Of a stretch of 64,000 nt of DNA, positions 8,800 through 17,143 are shown piece by piece. This DNA comes from Oceaniferula spumae. Its GTDB lineage: Bacteria; Verrucomicrobiota; Verrucomicrobiia; Verrucomicrobiales; Akkermansiaceae. The notes under the pieces are model-generated. The model was not told where the DNA came from, made no database searches, and worked only from the letters and a program-made list of their open reading frames with translations. The stretch spans positions 3,472,001 to 3,536,000 of the forward strand of contig NZ_AP026866.1 in the NCBI RefSeq assembly GCF_042849255.1. Direction: 5' to 3'. A program made the position numbers and the translations under genes. Each line of letters begins with the position of its first letter. Positions within the stretch are counted from its first letter, which is position 1.

Positions 8800-9399
8800 A
8801 TGAAACTATTAAAAAACCTTAAGTTGTTAGCCGCCCTTGTTGGATTCTGTTCATTCCTCCTTCCAGCCCACGCCGGGGTGATCAAAAGCGGCGATGCTGT
8901 CAAAATTTCCCTCAAAGGAGTTCCCGCCAGCGAGCAGGTCAAAGTCGACGGAGAATACCGAGTGCGCGACTCAGGAAACATCCGCATCCCCATCATCAAC
9001 GTCAACATCCAGGCCGCCGGCAAAACGCCGGAGCAGGTTGAGCGCAATATCGAGGCTGCCTTCAAAGCGGCTGAAATCTACACCTCGCCAACAATCTCTC
9101 TCCAAGTGATTGAGGGTGAGAAAAAGATGATCCAGATGGTGCTCAGCGTGGGTGGCCAGGTGAAGAAACCGGGACGAGTGCAGTACCGCGAGGGCATGAC
9201 GCTCGCCGAGGCAATTCAGCAAGCTGGCGATCGCACTCCCTTCGCCAGCAAATATCTCTACCTGACCCGCAAGAACAAGGAGGGCAAGCTCATGCGCTAC
9301 AAATACGACTTCAAAGAGCCCAAGTCGCAGACATTGTTAGTATTCCCCAACGACGTCATCACAGTGCCACAGAGAGGCGGGATTATTGATCGTGGGTAA
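8800..9399 (+). CDS. Polysaccharide export protein (Wza/OMA family, Poly_export + SLBB)
   Basis: 199 aa with a signal peptide (residues 1-25, ending PAHA). The Poly_export domain (~28-110) contains the typical IKSGDAVKISLKGVP, a variable loop and YRVRDSGNIRIPIINV. An SLBB beta-grasp domain follows with VSVGGQVKKPGRVQYREGMTL-like sequence and ends in DVITVPQR. No lipobox cysteine is visible and there is a single SLBB, so it is a short, possibly periplasmic or minimal outer-membrane subunit. No other polysaccharide-synthesis gene is adjacent, so which polymer it serves cannot be inferred. It is divergently transcribed from rpsB. Confidence 0.85.
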   Translation: MKLLKNLKLLAALVGFCSFLLPAHAGVIKSGDAVKISLKGVPASEQVKVDGEYRVRDSGNIRIPIINVNIQAAGKTPEQVERNIEAAFKAAEIYTSPTISLQVIEGEKKMIQMVLSVGGQVKKPGRVQYREGMTLAEAIQQAGDRTPFASKYLYLTRKNKEGKLMRYKYDFKEPKSQTLLVFPNDVITVPQRGGIIDRG

Positions 9400-9410
9400 T
9401 GCCCGTTGAT

Positions 9411-9443
9411 CTATTCCAACCTGCACGGCACCAGAATGCCGTC
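9411..9443 (-). repeat. Orphan DGILVPC tail copy C
   Basis: On the minus strand this 33-bp segment encodes D-G-I-L-V-P-C-R-L-E-stop, 30-odd bp beyond the stop of the VOC gene. It matches 25 of 33 bases of the true gene end at 14073-14105. No complete gene surrounds it. It is probably a vestige of a paralogue of the 14073-15353 gene. Confidence 0.45.
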
Positions 9444-9472
9444 TATCGTGACTTTGGCTCTGGGAGGCAATC

Positions 9473-9844
9473 TTAGTGATGCCCCTCTTTGCGTTTGTGG
9501 ATACCTACCGAGTTTCCGTCAGGGTCTAACACAAATGCCATATGGCAGACTGGGGTTTCTATCGGCCCGAAACCAAATTCGACACCAGCCGCTTTGAGTT
9601 CGGCTATGGCGTTGTCAAAATCATCGACTTCCAGTCCCACGCTACAGCCATCCGAGCTAGGGTTCATGCCTGGAGCCTTACCGATGGCCAGTGTGCCGGC
9701 ACCAATATCATACTCCACCCAATGAGCACCATCGTGTTCACTGTCCATGGTGCACGTCAGCCCGAGGATTCCTTCGTAAAAAGCCCGTGATTTTTCCATG
9801 TCGGTGACCGGATAGCAGGAGAATGCGATTTCTTGAATTTTCAT
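9473..9844 (-). CDS. VOC/glyoxalase-fold family protein
   Basis: 123 aa. The N-terminus KIQEIAFSCYPVTDMEKSRA is followed by FYEGILGL and later WVEYDIGAGTLAIG, VGLEVDDFDNAIAEL and MAFVLDPDGNSVGIHKR: the beta-alpha-beta-beta-beta repeats of the vicinal oxygen chelate superfamily. Members include glyoxalase I, dioxygenases and resistance proteins; this small single-unit form cannot be assigned a reaction. It lies between two short copies of a tail sequence (see repeats at 9411 and 9852), suggesting that it was inserted into, or left behind by, an older gene arrangement. Confidence 0.85.
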   Translation of the reverse strand: MKIQEIAFSCYPVTDMEKSRAFYEGILGLTCTMDSEHDGAHWVEYDIGAGTLAIGKAPGMNPSSDGCSVGLEVDDFDNAIAELKAAGVEFGFGPIETPVCHMAFVLDPDGNSVGIHKRKEGHH

Positions 9845-9851
9845 ATAGAAG

Positions 9852-9884
9852 TTACTCTACCATGCAGGGCACGAGGATTCCATC
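9852..9884 (-). repeat. Orphan DGILVPC tail copy B
   Basis: On the minus strand it encodes D-G-I-L-V-P-C-M-V-E-stop, the same decapeptide as the C-terminus of the 14073-15353 gene, with 28 of 33 bases identical and most differences at third codon positions. It lies in the 56-bp gap between the esterase stop (9901) and the VOC start (9844), out of frame with the esterase. No start codon or domain precedes it. Confidence 0.5.
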
Positions 9885-9900
9885 TTTCAGGTCGCTGATT

Positions 9901-12765
9901 TTATTCAGAAACACGCAGGCGGATGAATAATTTGCCATCGACTTCCTTAGTCCGGGGAATCTGAACAGGCGTGCTTGATGTATTTGTTAGGGTTGCAAAT
10001 GGGGGATTGCTCCAAGTGATCAGATCGCTAGATAGCAGGACTTCATAGACCACGCCTTCTTGGGCATTATTGAATTCATAATAGACAAAATCAGCGTCAA
10101 AACTGCTCACTCTGGGAAGGCTGGTTGCGTCAGCAAGAAAAGGATTGAGACCAAAAGCAAACTCAAGAAAGTTGCCGATACCATCTGAGTCCGGATCTCC
10201 GTTTGCCGTTTCATCATCGCCAGAATTCCATGCGATACCTGTCCGCCATGTGTAATAGCCAGTTTGCGTACCCGTGACGGTGATGGTGACGATGGTATTT
10301 GCCGAAGTGAGTTCACCATCCGAGCTGGTATAGGTGAAATTATCCGTGCCAGCGAAGCCGTTGTGAGGAGTGTAGCTGAATGAACCATCAGAAAGCAGTG
10401 AGAGCGTTCCGTGGCTGACGTCGGTCACGAGTGTGGCGGTGAGGGTATCGCGATTGAGATCAATGTCGTTTGTTAGGACGCCTCCTGCAGGAATATTGAG
10501 TGCGGCGTTCTGAGGAGTCTCGTAAGCATCGTCGATTCCTCGGGGGCTCTGCGCGCCCAGCCCCGGCAGGGGGAACGTGTCCGTTCTGAAAGGAGCGGCC
10601 GGAATGCCGCTGCTATTTTTAAGTGTGGTCAGTGCATTGGGAACGGGAATCCACGCATAGCGTATTTCCTGAGGATCCGTCACAGAGGTCGAGCTGATGG
10701 TGACCTGATTGCCACTCACAGAAATGCTGTCCGCGTTGTGGAAAGTAGGGTTGGCGCCAGGTCCGGCGATTTGGAAAAGACCGGCGGATGTGTTTGCGTT
10801 CATGCCCGTCGCGTTGGTGAAGGTGATGGTGACGTCACTGCCGCTGACTGACATCGAGTCGAAGGTAGGCCCGTGGGCCGCAACGGACTCGCCGAGTGCG
10901 TATTTCCGTGCGAGGAGGGAGAGGCGAATGCCGATGGGCTCTTTGTCAGTTGGGTGGACGTCTGATGAGCTGCCAGTGTCAATGGTCACTGCAAGATGAG
11001 CATTGTTCAGTGTTTTAAGTTGGCTCTGTGCTTCCCGGAACCAAGGCCAGTTGCTGCCGTTGTGTGAGGGTAATTGAACTCCGAAGAACGGTATATCCCC
11101 CTGTTCAAATCGCTCACGGTATTCGGTGACGAGCCGTGGCAGGCTGAAGCCATACTGGGCACAGTTTTCAATAGGACCAGAATTGGCTTCTCCCTGATAC
11201 CAGATGAAACCCGAAATGCCATAGTTCCGCATCGGGTGGATCATTTTGTTATAAATGATATTTGGCCGGGTGCGCATAAAGATATCGTCACTAGTGGACG
11301 ACCAGCCGTTGGCGGTCAGTCCGGCGATTCCTTCGGCATTGGTGCTGTAACCTGATGGCAGCCTGCTGGAGGTGGTGTCTCCCGATTGATACTCGCTGAT
11401 ACTCTGGTAGAGATTCATCATTTCATCGAAATGCGGTAGTTGCCCTCTAAGCTCAAGTGGCATCCAGCCTTCGATGGAGCTGCTACCCCAGGCTGCCCAA
11501 ATAATGGCGACCGGCATATTCGTCGCTGTGTGTAACCGGTGGGCAAATACCGAACCAACCGCAGTCCAGCTGCCCGCGCTGGAGTTGGCCAGCCAGTTCA
11601 TGCCGGCACTTTCAGCTTCTGTGAGGCTGGCATCCTGGTTGATCTTAAGGCAGCGGATGTTGTCGTTACCGGCAATGGCAGAAATATAGGACGAGGAGTC
11701 ATCCATTTCGCTAAGTGGACGGACCATGTTAGATTGGCCGAAACAGAACCAGACGTCACCGACGAGCACATCGGCAATGGTTCTTGTCGTGCTGCCACTG
11801 GTGACAACCAAGCTGTGTGGGCCACCTGCGGTTTGCGAAGGGAGCTGGACCAGCCAGTTTCCTGCCGCGTCAGCCGTGCCGTTAACGGTTGTGCCATTGA
11901 AGCTAACAGAAACAGCCGCACTGGGATCGGATGTGCCCCATACTTTCACAGGTTTCCCCCGTTGAAGAACCATACGGTTTTGAAATGGGGACGCCAATGT
12001 GAGTGTCGGAGAAATGACAGGGTTGGGGTCGAGCGTTAATGAACTGCCTCCGTTGCCATCAGGAGTGACGATAAAATAGACTCCGAAGTTCGTGTCGTCG
12101 ATGGCTGTTCCTCCCACAGTGATGAGACGATTTGTATTTACTGTCCCAGGGGTGCCCGTTCCTTCAGGTCCAGCACCGTAGACTAATTCGGCGATCCAAT
12201 CAGCCTCGGTGGCATCGTTGGCGCTGATGAAGCTCCCAGTCCAGTCCGCGGCGATATTAAATTGGGCATCATCGTTATTGAGGCGAAGATCAAAATCGCC
12301 ACTGTCGGCCTGAATGGTAGCATTTCCGCTCACATGAACGACACCTGTCGCGTTATTGACAATCAAGTCTCCGGAGAACTGGAGTAAACCACCTGAAAGG
12401 TTAAAAGTGCTGCCGTTGGCATTGAAATTACCGGCATTATCAATCGTGCCTCCTTCAAGGTTATAAGTGGCCGAGGAGCTATTGATGTTCCAAGTACCAG
12501 TTAATGTTCCTGAAGTTTGAGTGATAACTGCTCCGTTCCAGATACCGTTGGCATTGCCACCACTAAATTCTCCGTCCTGAGCTACGAGACCAGTATCTCC
12601 TACTCCCGGATGGGTGCCGGTGGAGGTATCGCCATCGTTTTGCCAAGAGGTGCCGAGTCGGATGTTCCCGCCAGTGAAAGTGAATGACGCCGCGCTTGTA
12701 AGACCAGCCGCTAATACCAGCATGGAAGCTACAACGGCGATGACTTTAAGTGGATGAAGTCTCAT
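9901..12765 (-). CDS. Secreted multidomain sialate O-acetylesterase-like SGNH hydrolase
   Basis: The ATG at 12765 starts a signal peptide (MRLHPLKVIAVVASMLVLAAG...SAA), giving 954 aa. Residues ~25-240 form a Gly/Asn/Thr-rich beta-repeat domain homologous to the PEP-CTERM protein at 12939-13745. A short Ig-like region follows, then an SGNH esterase domain with block I CFGQSNM, WAAWGSSSIEGW, IWYQGEAN and the catalytic DVHPTDKEPIG. A cadherin/VCBS-like repeat (GTLSLLSDGSFSYTPHNGFA) and a C-terminal segment DPDSDGIGNFLEFAFGLNP typical of Verrucomicrobiota exoproteins complete it. Family role: removal of acetyl esters from sialic acid or other glycans. No PEP-CTERM tail remains. Confidence 0.85.
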   Translation of the reverse strand: MRLHPLKVIAVVASMLVLAAGLTSAASFTFTGGNIRLGTSWQNDGDTSTGTHPGVGDTGLVAQDGEFSGGNANGIWNGAVITQTSGTLTGTWNINSSSATYNLEGGTIDNAGNFNANGSTFNLSGGLLQFSGDLIVNNATGVVHVSGNATIQADSGDFDLRLNNDDAQFNIAADWTGSFISANDATEADWIAELVYGAGPEGTGTPGTVNTNRLITVGGTAIDDTNFGVYFIVTPDGNGGSSLTLDPNPVISPTLTLASPFQNRMVLQRGKPVKVWGTSDPSAAVSVSFNGTTVNGTADAAGNWLVQLPSQTAGGPHSLVVTSGSTTRTIADVLVGDVWFCFGQSNMVRPLSEMDDSSSYISAIAGNDNIRCLKINQDASLTEAESAGMNWLANSSAGSWTAVGSVFAHRLHTATNMPVAIIWAAWGSSSIEGWMPLELRGQLPHFDEMMNLYQSISEYQSGDTTSSRLPSGYSTNAEGIAGLTANGWSSTSDDIFMRTRPNIIYNKMIHPMRNYGISGFIWYQGEANSGPIENCAQYGFSLPRLVTEYRERFEQGDIPFFGVQLPSHNGSNWPWFREAQSQLKTLNNAHLAVTIDTGSSSDVHPTDKEPIGIRLSLLARKYALGESVAAHGPTFDSMSVSGSDVTITFTNATGMNANTSAGLFQIAGPGANPTFHNADSISVSGNQVTISSTSVTDPQEIRYAWIPVPNALTTLKNSSGIPAAPFRTDTFPLPGLGAQSPRGIDDAYETPQNAALNIPAGGVLTNDIDLNRDTLTATLVTDVSHGTLSLLSDGSFSYTPHNGFAGTDNFTYTSSDGELTSANTIVTITVTGTQTGYYTWRTGIAWNSGDDETANGDPDSDGIGNFLEFAFGLNPFLADATSLPRVSSFDADFVYYEFNNAQEGVVYEVLLSSDLITWSNPPFATLTNTSSTPVQIPRTKEVDGKLFIRLRVSE

Positions 12766-12880
12766 ATGGATTTTTAAAGAATGTGATAGAAAATGGTGTG
12801 AGTGCGGTAAGCGACGGCATAGGTGGAATGCACGGCTCGGCAACGTGATTGCCATGAAACAAAGCAACAACGTGAGGTGC

Positions 12881-12917
12881 AAAAACCCACCTCTGCGCGA
12901 AGCCAAGGTGGGTTTTG
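12881..12917 (-). terminator. Intrinsic terminator after the PEP-CTERM gene
   Basis: Arms AAAACCCACCT / AGGTGGGTTTT enclose ~15 bases. On the minus strand the hairpin ends in GGTTTTTG, 20-odd bases beyond the stop at 12939. The element is nearly symmetrical and may act in both directions. It separates the PEP-CTERM gene from the esterase gene downstream. Confidence 0.75.
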
Positions 12918-12938
12918 CAAGAGGGTTTAGAACGATTA

Positions 12939-13745
12939 CTACTTGCGGCGGCGGAGTATCAGCGCAAGACCACCAAGACCAAGAAGAGCGGTTGATGATG
13001 GCTCGGGGACGAGCGTTAGTGAGCTACCGCCGCTTCCGTCAGGGGTGACCACGAAAAAGTCTCCGAAGTTGGCATCTGTAATATCCGTGCCTCCAACACT
13101 GATTAGACGAGCATTATTCTGCTGCGCTGCTGTTCCGCTTTCTATAATACCGGCTCCATAAACCAGTTGTGATATCCAGTCAGCCTCTGTGGCATCCTCT
13201 GCACTGGTGAAACTACCTGTCCAGTCACTAGCAATGTCGAAGGTGCTATTATCGGCATTTAATCGGAGATCAAAACCAGTGGCGCCAGTGGAACTGAGAA
13301 CTGCATTACCACTGATATTGAATGTTCCAGCTGCATTGTTCGAAAGTAGCTGAGCATTAAAGCTGAATGTGCCACCAGTGAAATTAAATGTGGTGCTTTG
13401 AATGTTAAAGTTATTCGATGCAGTAATTGCGCCGCCTGCAAGAGTATAACTACTACTGGCAATGGCATTGTTCCAGTTAAACCCAGCAGCAGTCATTAAT
13501 CCTGCATTCTGTGTAATGGTAGCCCCGGATAAATCTCCATTGAACAGACTGTTCATTGTTCCGTCTACGGCAATGACTGCTGTATCACCTACTCCAGGTA
13601 AAGTCCCTGTGGATGCATCATCCGTATTTTGCCAGTTGTCTCCAATCCTAATATTTCCTCCTGTCATTGCAAAATTTGCCGCAGATGATGTGAGACAGCT
13701 AGCTACAAGACCCATGGATACATAGGTTAATGTTGTTTTTTTCAT
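12939..13745 (-). CDS. PEP-CTERM sorting-domain protein
   Basis: The ATG at 13745 begins MKKTTLTYVSMGLVASCLTS, a signal peptide, giving 268 aa. The body is a low-complexity Asn/Thr/Ser/Gly beta-repeat (autotransporter-adhesin-like). The C-terminus is the full sorting signal: VPEPSS, a hydrophobic stretch (TALLGLGGLALI), then RRRK. Such proteins are processed by an exosortase encoded elsewhere and delivered to the cell surface or exopolysaccharide. The body is closely related to the N-terminal domain of the downstream esterase. The DNA is more AT-rich than housekeeping genes nearby. Confidence 0.88.
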   Translation of the reverse strand: MKKTTLTYVSMGLVASCLTSSAANFAMTGGNIRIGDNWQNTDDASTGTLPGVGDTAVIAVDGTMNSLFNGDLSGATITQNAGLMTAAGFNWNNAIASSSYTLAGGAITASNNFNIQSTTFNFTGGTFSFNAQLLSNNAAGTFNISGNAVLSSTGATGFDLRLNADNSTFDIASDWTGSFTSAEDATEADWISQLVYGAGIIESGTAAQQNNARLISVGGTDITDANFGDFFVVTPDGSGGSSLTLVPEPSSTALLGLGGLALILRRRK

Positions 13746-14072
13746 GATTAATGTTGTGTGTTTAGTGGATGTAATCCGTGTTGGGGAATCCAACATGATT
13801 GACATGCACTTGCAGCAGTTAACTGCGGATTAGGCACTTATGCATTGCTGTCGAGTAAGAGCAAAATTTTAACTCGTCGGCATAAGGGGTCTTATTTGAC
13901 CTATTTACATACAGGGGCTCAATGTAAGCGCCAGATATTGGGGAGCCGCTAAATATTGTATGCGTTGCGAGCATCAGAGGACTGCGACTAGCAGTCACAA
14001 AACAGCACACGCCGGTCCATGTGGCGACTAACAGTTAACAGGGAAGGCATCTGTCTTATGTAAGATTTGCGC
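13746..14072. other. Gene-free spacer
   Basis: This 327-bp, rather AT-rich spacer precedes the PEP-CTERM gene (minus) and follows the ATP-grasp-like gene. Apart from a small hairpin GACTGC-GACTA-GCAGTC at 13980-13996, nothing recognisable is present. It presumably holds the promoter of the PEP-CTERM gene. The short frame 13819-14010 on the minus strand has no protein-like features. Confidence 0.5.
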
Positions 14073-15353
14073 CTATTCCACCATGCAGGGAACGAGGATA
14101 CCATCCTTCATACCGTGGATCTTCTTTTTGTCCGCAGGAACGATGGTGGCCAGGCAGCCGCCGAAGGAGGTCTTGCCGTTTTTGTCGGAGAAGAAATATG
14201 GACAAAGGCGGGCGCGGCCTTGCATGATCTTTTCTTCGCCGGTGTCCGGATCGAAGTAGGGGTGCTCGATGATTTTTCCGGAATGATATTGCTGCATCAT
14301 GCGCGGTTGGGAATCGAACGCAGCGGTGGCTTCGTTGATTTTTTCTGACCACTCGTTGCCGGGCATGTCATGACCGATGTAAACGCCGCGTGAGCCCCAG
14401 GCGAGCTCGGAGAAGCCGCTGATTTTTAACACGAGTCGACGTTCGGTCTGGGAAAAATCCGCGACTTCTTCCCATGAGTGAACGCCGAGCCTTGGTAGAG
14501 CTCCTTGTGGGGGGAGCGGTGCCGGATCTAACACCCAGCCGAAGGGCACGATGTCGCGCACGCGATTCAGGTGATTGCCGCGCAGTTCTTTTTCCCAGAT
14601 GCCGCGTAGTGATGGCGACCAGAGAAGTGCCAGCCAGAGTTTTTCCTCAAGGTGGGGTTTGCAGGGAGATGTTAGATTGGCGGATGCGGCGAGTTTTTTG
14701 GCAGCGGGGATGTTTTCCCAGTCGAACCATTCGAAAAATCGGTAGGCAGGGGAATCGGCACCTTGGTCTTCTTCGGCGCTTTCTACGGTGATGTTAGAGC
14801 ACTGCTCGGCGAGCCATTCGAGCTCCGGTTGGTAGTCGCCTGATTCTTCACTGACGAGAACGCGGCCGCCTTCGTCGAGCAGCGATTGAAAACCGTCACG
14901 TATCCCATTTTCACCACCTAACACATCAAAGCCGTGTTTGGCATAAAACTGGGAGAGCCAGAGTGTGATGCCCATACCGCCGGGTACTGAGTCCAACTCG
15001 GTGAGGGCGAAGGAGCTTTCGTTTTCGTCTCCTGTTAGGATGAGGTCGGGACGGATCACACGTGGCATGTTCTGCCGGATGCTCTGCGCTCGTTGCGCTT
15101 CGATAATCCAGTGAGGTTTGCCGGCGTCGAGCAGCTGGTGAATCCAGCAGGGGAGTTTGCCTTTGACGCTGCGCTGGTAAATGGAATCGGACGCTTGCTG
15201 AAATTGGGCCAGAGGGTGGCCGAGCCGGGTCATCGACTTCGTCGTTTTTTTGTCGAGTTGGAGAGGCTTCGGGGAAAATAGCCACCCGCCGTCGTGCCGG
15301 AGTTTGGACTCGGGTAGGGCCGTTTTGATTGTTTCAAGAGATACCTGTGCCAC
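14073..15353 (-). CDS. Uncharacterised ATP-grasp-like protein
   Basis: 426 aa, cytoplasmic (no signal peptide). I do not recognise a named family. The second quarter has RPDLILTGDENESSFALTEL followed by DSVPGGMGIT. The second half has VLKISGFSELAWGSRGV, MMQQYHSGKIIEHPYFD and GRARLCPYFF...GGCLATIVPA. Lys-rich strand, conserved Gly-Ser-Arg loop and late acidic/Asn-type residues resemble ATP-grasp ligases (glutathionylspermidine-synthase or circularly permuted type). This is an inference from pattern, not a database result. The C-terminus MKDGILVPCMVE recurs as two orphan fragments near 9.4-9.9 kb. Neighbours give no pathway clue. Confidence 0.6.
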   Translation of the reverse strand: MAQVSLETIKTALPESKLRHDGGWLFSPKPLQLDKKTTKSMTRLGHPLAQFQQASDSIYQRSVKGKLPCWIHQLLDAGKPHWIIEAQRAQSIRQNMPRVIRPDLILTGDENESSFALTELDSVPGGMGITLWLSQFYAKHGFDVLGGENGIRDGFQSLLDEGGRVLVSEESGDYQPELEWLAEQCSNITVESAEEDQGADSPAYRFFEWFDWENIPAAKKLAASANLTSPCKPHLEEKLWLALLWSPSLRGIWEKELRGNHLNRVRDIVPFGWVLDPAPLPPQGALPRLGVHSWEEVADFSQTERRLVLKISGFSELAWGSRGVYIGHDMPGNEWSEKINEATAAFDSQPRMMQQYHSGKIIEHPYFDPDTGEEKIMQGRARLCPYFFSDKNGKTSFGGCLATIVPADKKKIHGMKDGILVPCMVE

Positions 15354-15426
15354 GCGCCCAATGTGTGTTCGGGGTTTTTATTGTCAAGTTCAGTTGCTGT
15401 AGGGAATAGCAGCGGCTAACACCTTG

Positions 15427-16995
15427 TCATTTGTTTTGTTTCTCTTGCACAGAGACGTTCTTAAACATGGAAGTGTTATCACTGACGCGGAGTGGGAGGC
15501 CGCTGGCGGTGGTGATGTTCTCCAGCACGACTTCTTTGGTAAGTGTGTATGGGTGTTTTTGCGCTCCTTGGTTGGAGGTAAAGTTCGGATTGAAATTAGC
15601 AAAGATACTTGGACCCTTATAGTTGTTAGGATGCTGGGAGTCGTCGATGTGCAGGTTGTGGATGGTGATTTTTGCAGGCATGTGGCAGGGGTAGCCGAAG
15701 TCATGTGAGCCATCGTTGTGGCCGCCGATGAGACTGGGGCTGATGGGTTTGCCGCAGGCGGGGATGAATTTGCAGTTGCGGATGATGAACTCTCCTCGCC
15801 AGTTACTGCCGTAGTCGCTGCGGAGATTGACCAGGTTTCTGCCGTAAATGGTGGAGTTTTCTACCGTCAGTGTGCCGTGGCCGATGGCGTTGAGGCCGGC
15901 GTGACCGAGGGTGGAATTCTTGATCACGGCTCCGGCGACTCCCATGTGGGCGTCGAAGCGCGAGAGCGTGCAGCCATCGTAGCTCAGGTTCTTGCAGTAG
16001 TTGGAGGCCATGATGCCCCAGCGCGAACTGTCCTTGATGTCGTTGAGTTGTTTGCAATTGATGAACGAGACATTGATGGCACGCGTTACCGTGATGTCGT
16101 AGCTACCCATCGAGACCGGTTTGTCGGCCCTGCCTATGGTTCTGTAGGTTTTATGTCCGCTCAGCGAGCAGTCGAGCACGGTGACATTGGCGCACTCTCT
16201 GATGTTCACAAATCCATGGTAGGGCGCTCCGTGGTCGCCTTCACCGGTGATGAGGTGGTTGATACCTTGGAGTGTGACGTTGGAACGCTGGATGGTGATG
16301 CCTCGTGCGTAATAATCGTATTCGGATTTTTCGTTGTTCGCGATGGTTGTGAAGTGGCCGCCGGAGATCGTTAGGGGCGATGTGTCGATCGGTGTGGCGC
16401 GGATGCGGGAGATGTGATCGAAGTCCCACAGGATCGGAGTGTCAGGATCGATGAGTCCGTTTTTCCGAACAAGAAATACGTCCGACTGGTCTTTTCCTTT
16501 GTTTGGATTCAGACCTTTGCGGATGTAATGTTTTACCCTGCGGTTGCTGACGTGCACGATGCAATCGCTAGGTAGCGAGATGGCCAACCTTTTTTGATGG
16601 CGCGTGAGCTTGGTGATTTTCGGAAGGGGGACAGGCTTTTGGGTCGAGGGGACGAGAAACACCGGCACTCGATGGTTTTTGATCGCGCGGTCATCGATGA
16701 TGAAGCGCGCAGTGCCAAAGTGGGTGTTTGTCTGGATCTGGGCTGGTTGGTCTTGGTCGCCAATGTAATAGACAGCCTGATCGTTTGCTCTAACTGGAAG
16801 GCCGTGGTGGTTTGCGTGAGCGTGGGCTTTCCTGATTGCTGCGCTGTCGTCTGTTTTTCCGTCGCCCTTGGCACCGAAGTCCTCGTAGTGCACGGCCTTC
16901 TTGCGGACATCAGACTCGGCATCAGCGTGCAATGGCAGGGTACAGAGCACCGTGGAAACGAGAGCTAGAAGCTGGAATTTGTGATATAGGTGCAT
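15427..16995 (-). CDS. Secreted right-handed beta-helix (pectate-lyase-superfamily) protein
   Basis: 522 aa with signal peptide (residues 1-26, ending LHADA). VHYEDFGAKGDGKTDDSAAI near residue 36 is the typical N-terminal cap of Pectate_lyase_3/GH28-like folds. From ~210 to 480 there are repeated short strands with N/V/I ladders (NVTLQGINHLIT, NVTVLDCSLSGHKT, NLSYDGCTLSRFDAHMG, TLTVENSTIYGRN) forming coils of a parallel beta-helix. The enzyme could be a polysaccharide lyase or hydrolase acting on the same sulfated or uronic polymers suggested by the sulfatases. The catalytic residues cannot be assigned by eye. Monocistronic. Confidence 0.75.
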   Translation of the reverse strand: MHLYHKFQLLALVSTVLCTLPLHADAESDVRKKAVHYEDFGAKGDGKTDDSAAIRKAHAHANHHGLPVRANDQAVYYIGDQDQPAQIQTNTHFGTARFIIDDRAIKNHRVPVFLVPSTQKPVPLPKITKLTRHQKRLAISLPSDCIVHVSNRRVKHYIRKGLNPNKGKDQSDVFLVRKNGLIDPDTPILWDFDHISRIRATPIDTSPLTISGGHFTTIANNEKSEYDYYARGITIQRSNVTLQGINHLITGEGDHGAPYHGFVNIRECANVTVLDCSLSGHKTYRTIGRADKPVSMGSYDITVTRAINVSFINCKQLNDIKDSSRWGIMASNYCKNLSYDGCTLSRFDAHMGVAGAVIKNSTLGHAGLNAIGHGTLTVENSTIYGRNLVNLRSDYGSNWRGEFIIRNCKFIPACGKPISPSLIGGHNDGSHDFGYPCHMPAKITIHNLHIDDSQHPNNYKGPSIFANFNPNFTSNQGAQKHPYTLTKEVVLENITTASGLPLRVSDNTSMFKNVSVQEKQNK

Positions 16996-17143
16996 GCTGT
17001 AGATCGGAAGTTCGTCCTATCTACGGGAGGAGTGGGTGCTTGCTTTCTCTTTTACTCAAATGAAGGCCAGTAGCTGGAATGTCAGGCGGATTACAAATTA
17101 GATGATCCATTCTGGATGCCGCCCCAGCTCGAGGTTTCAAAGT

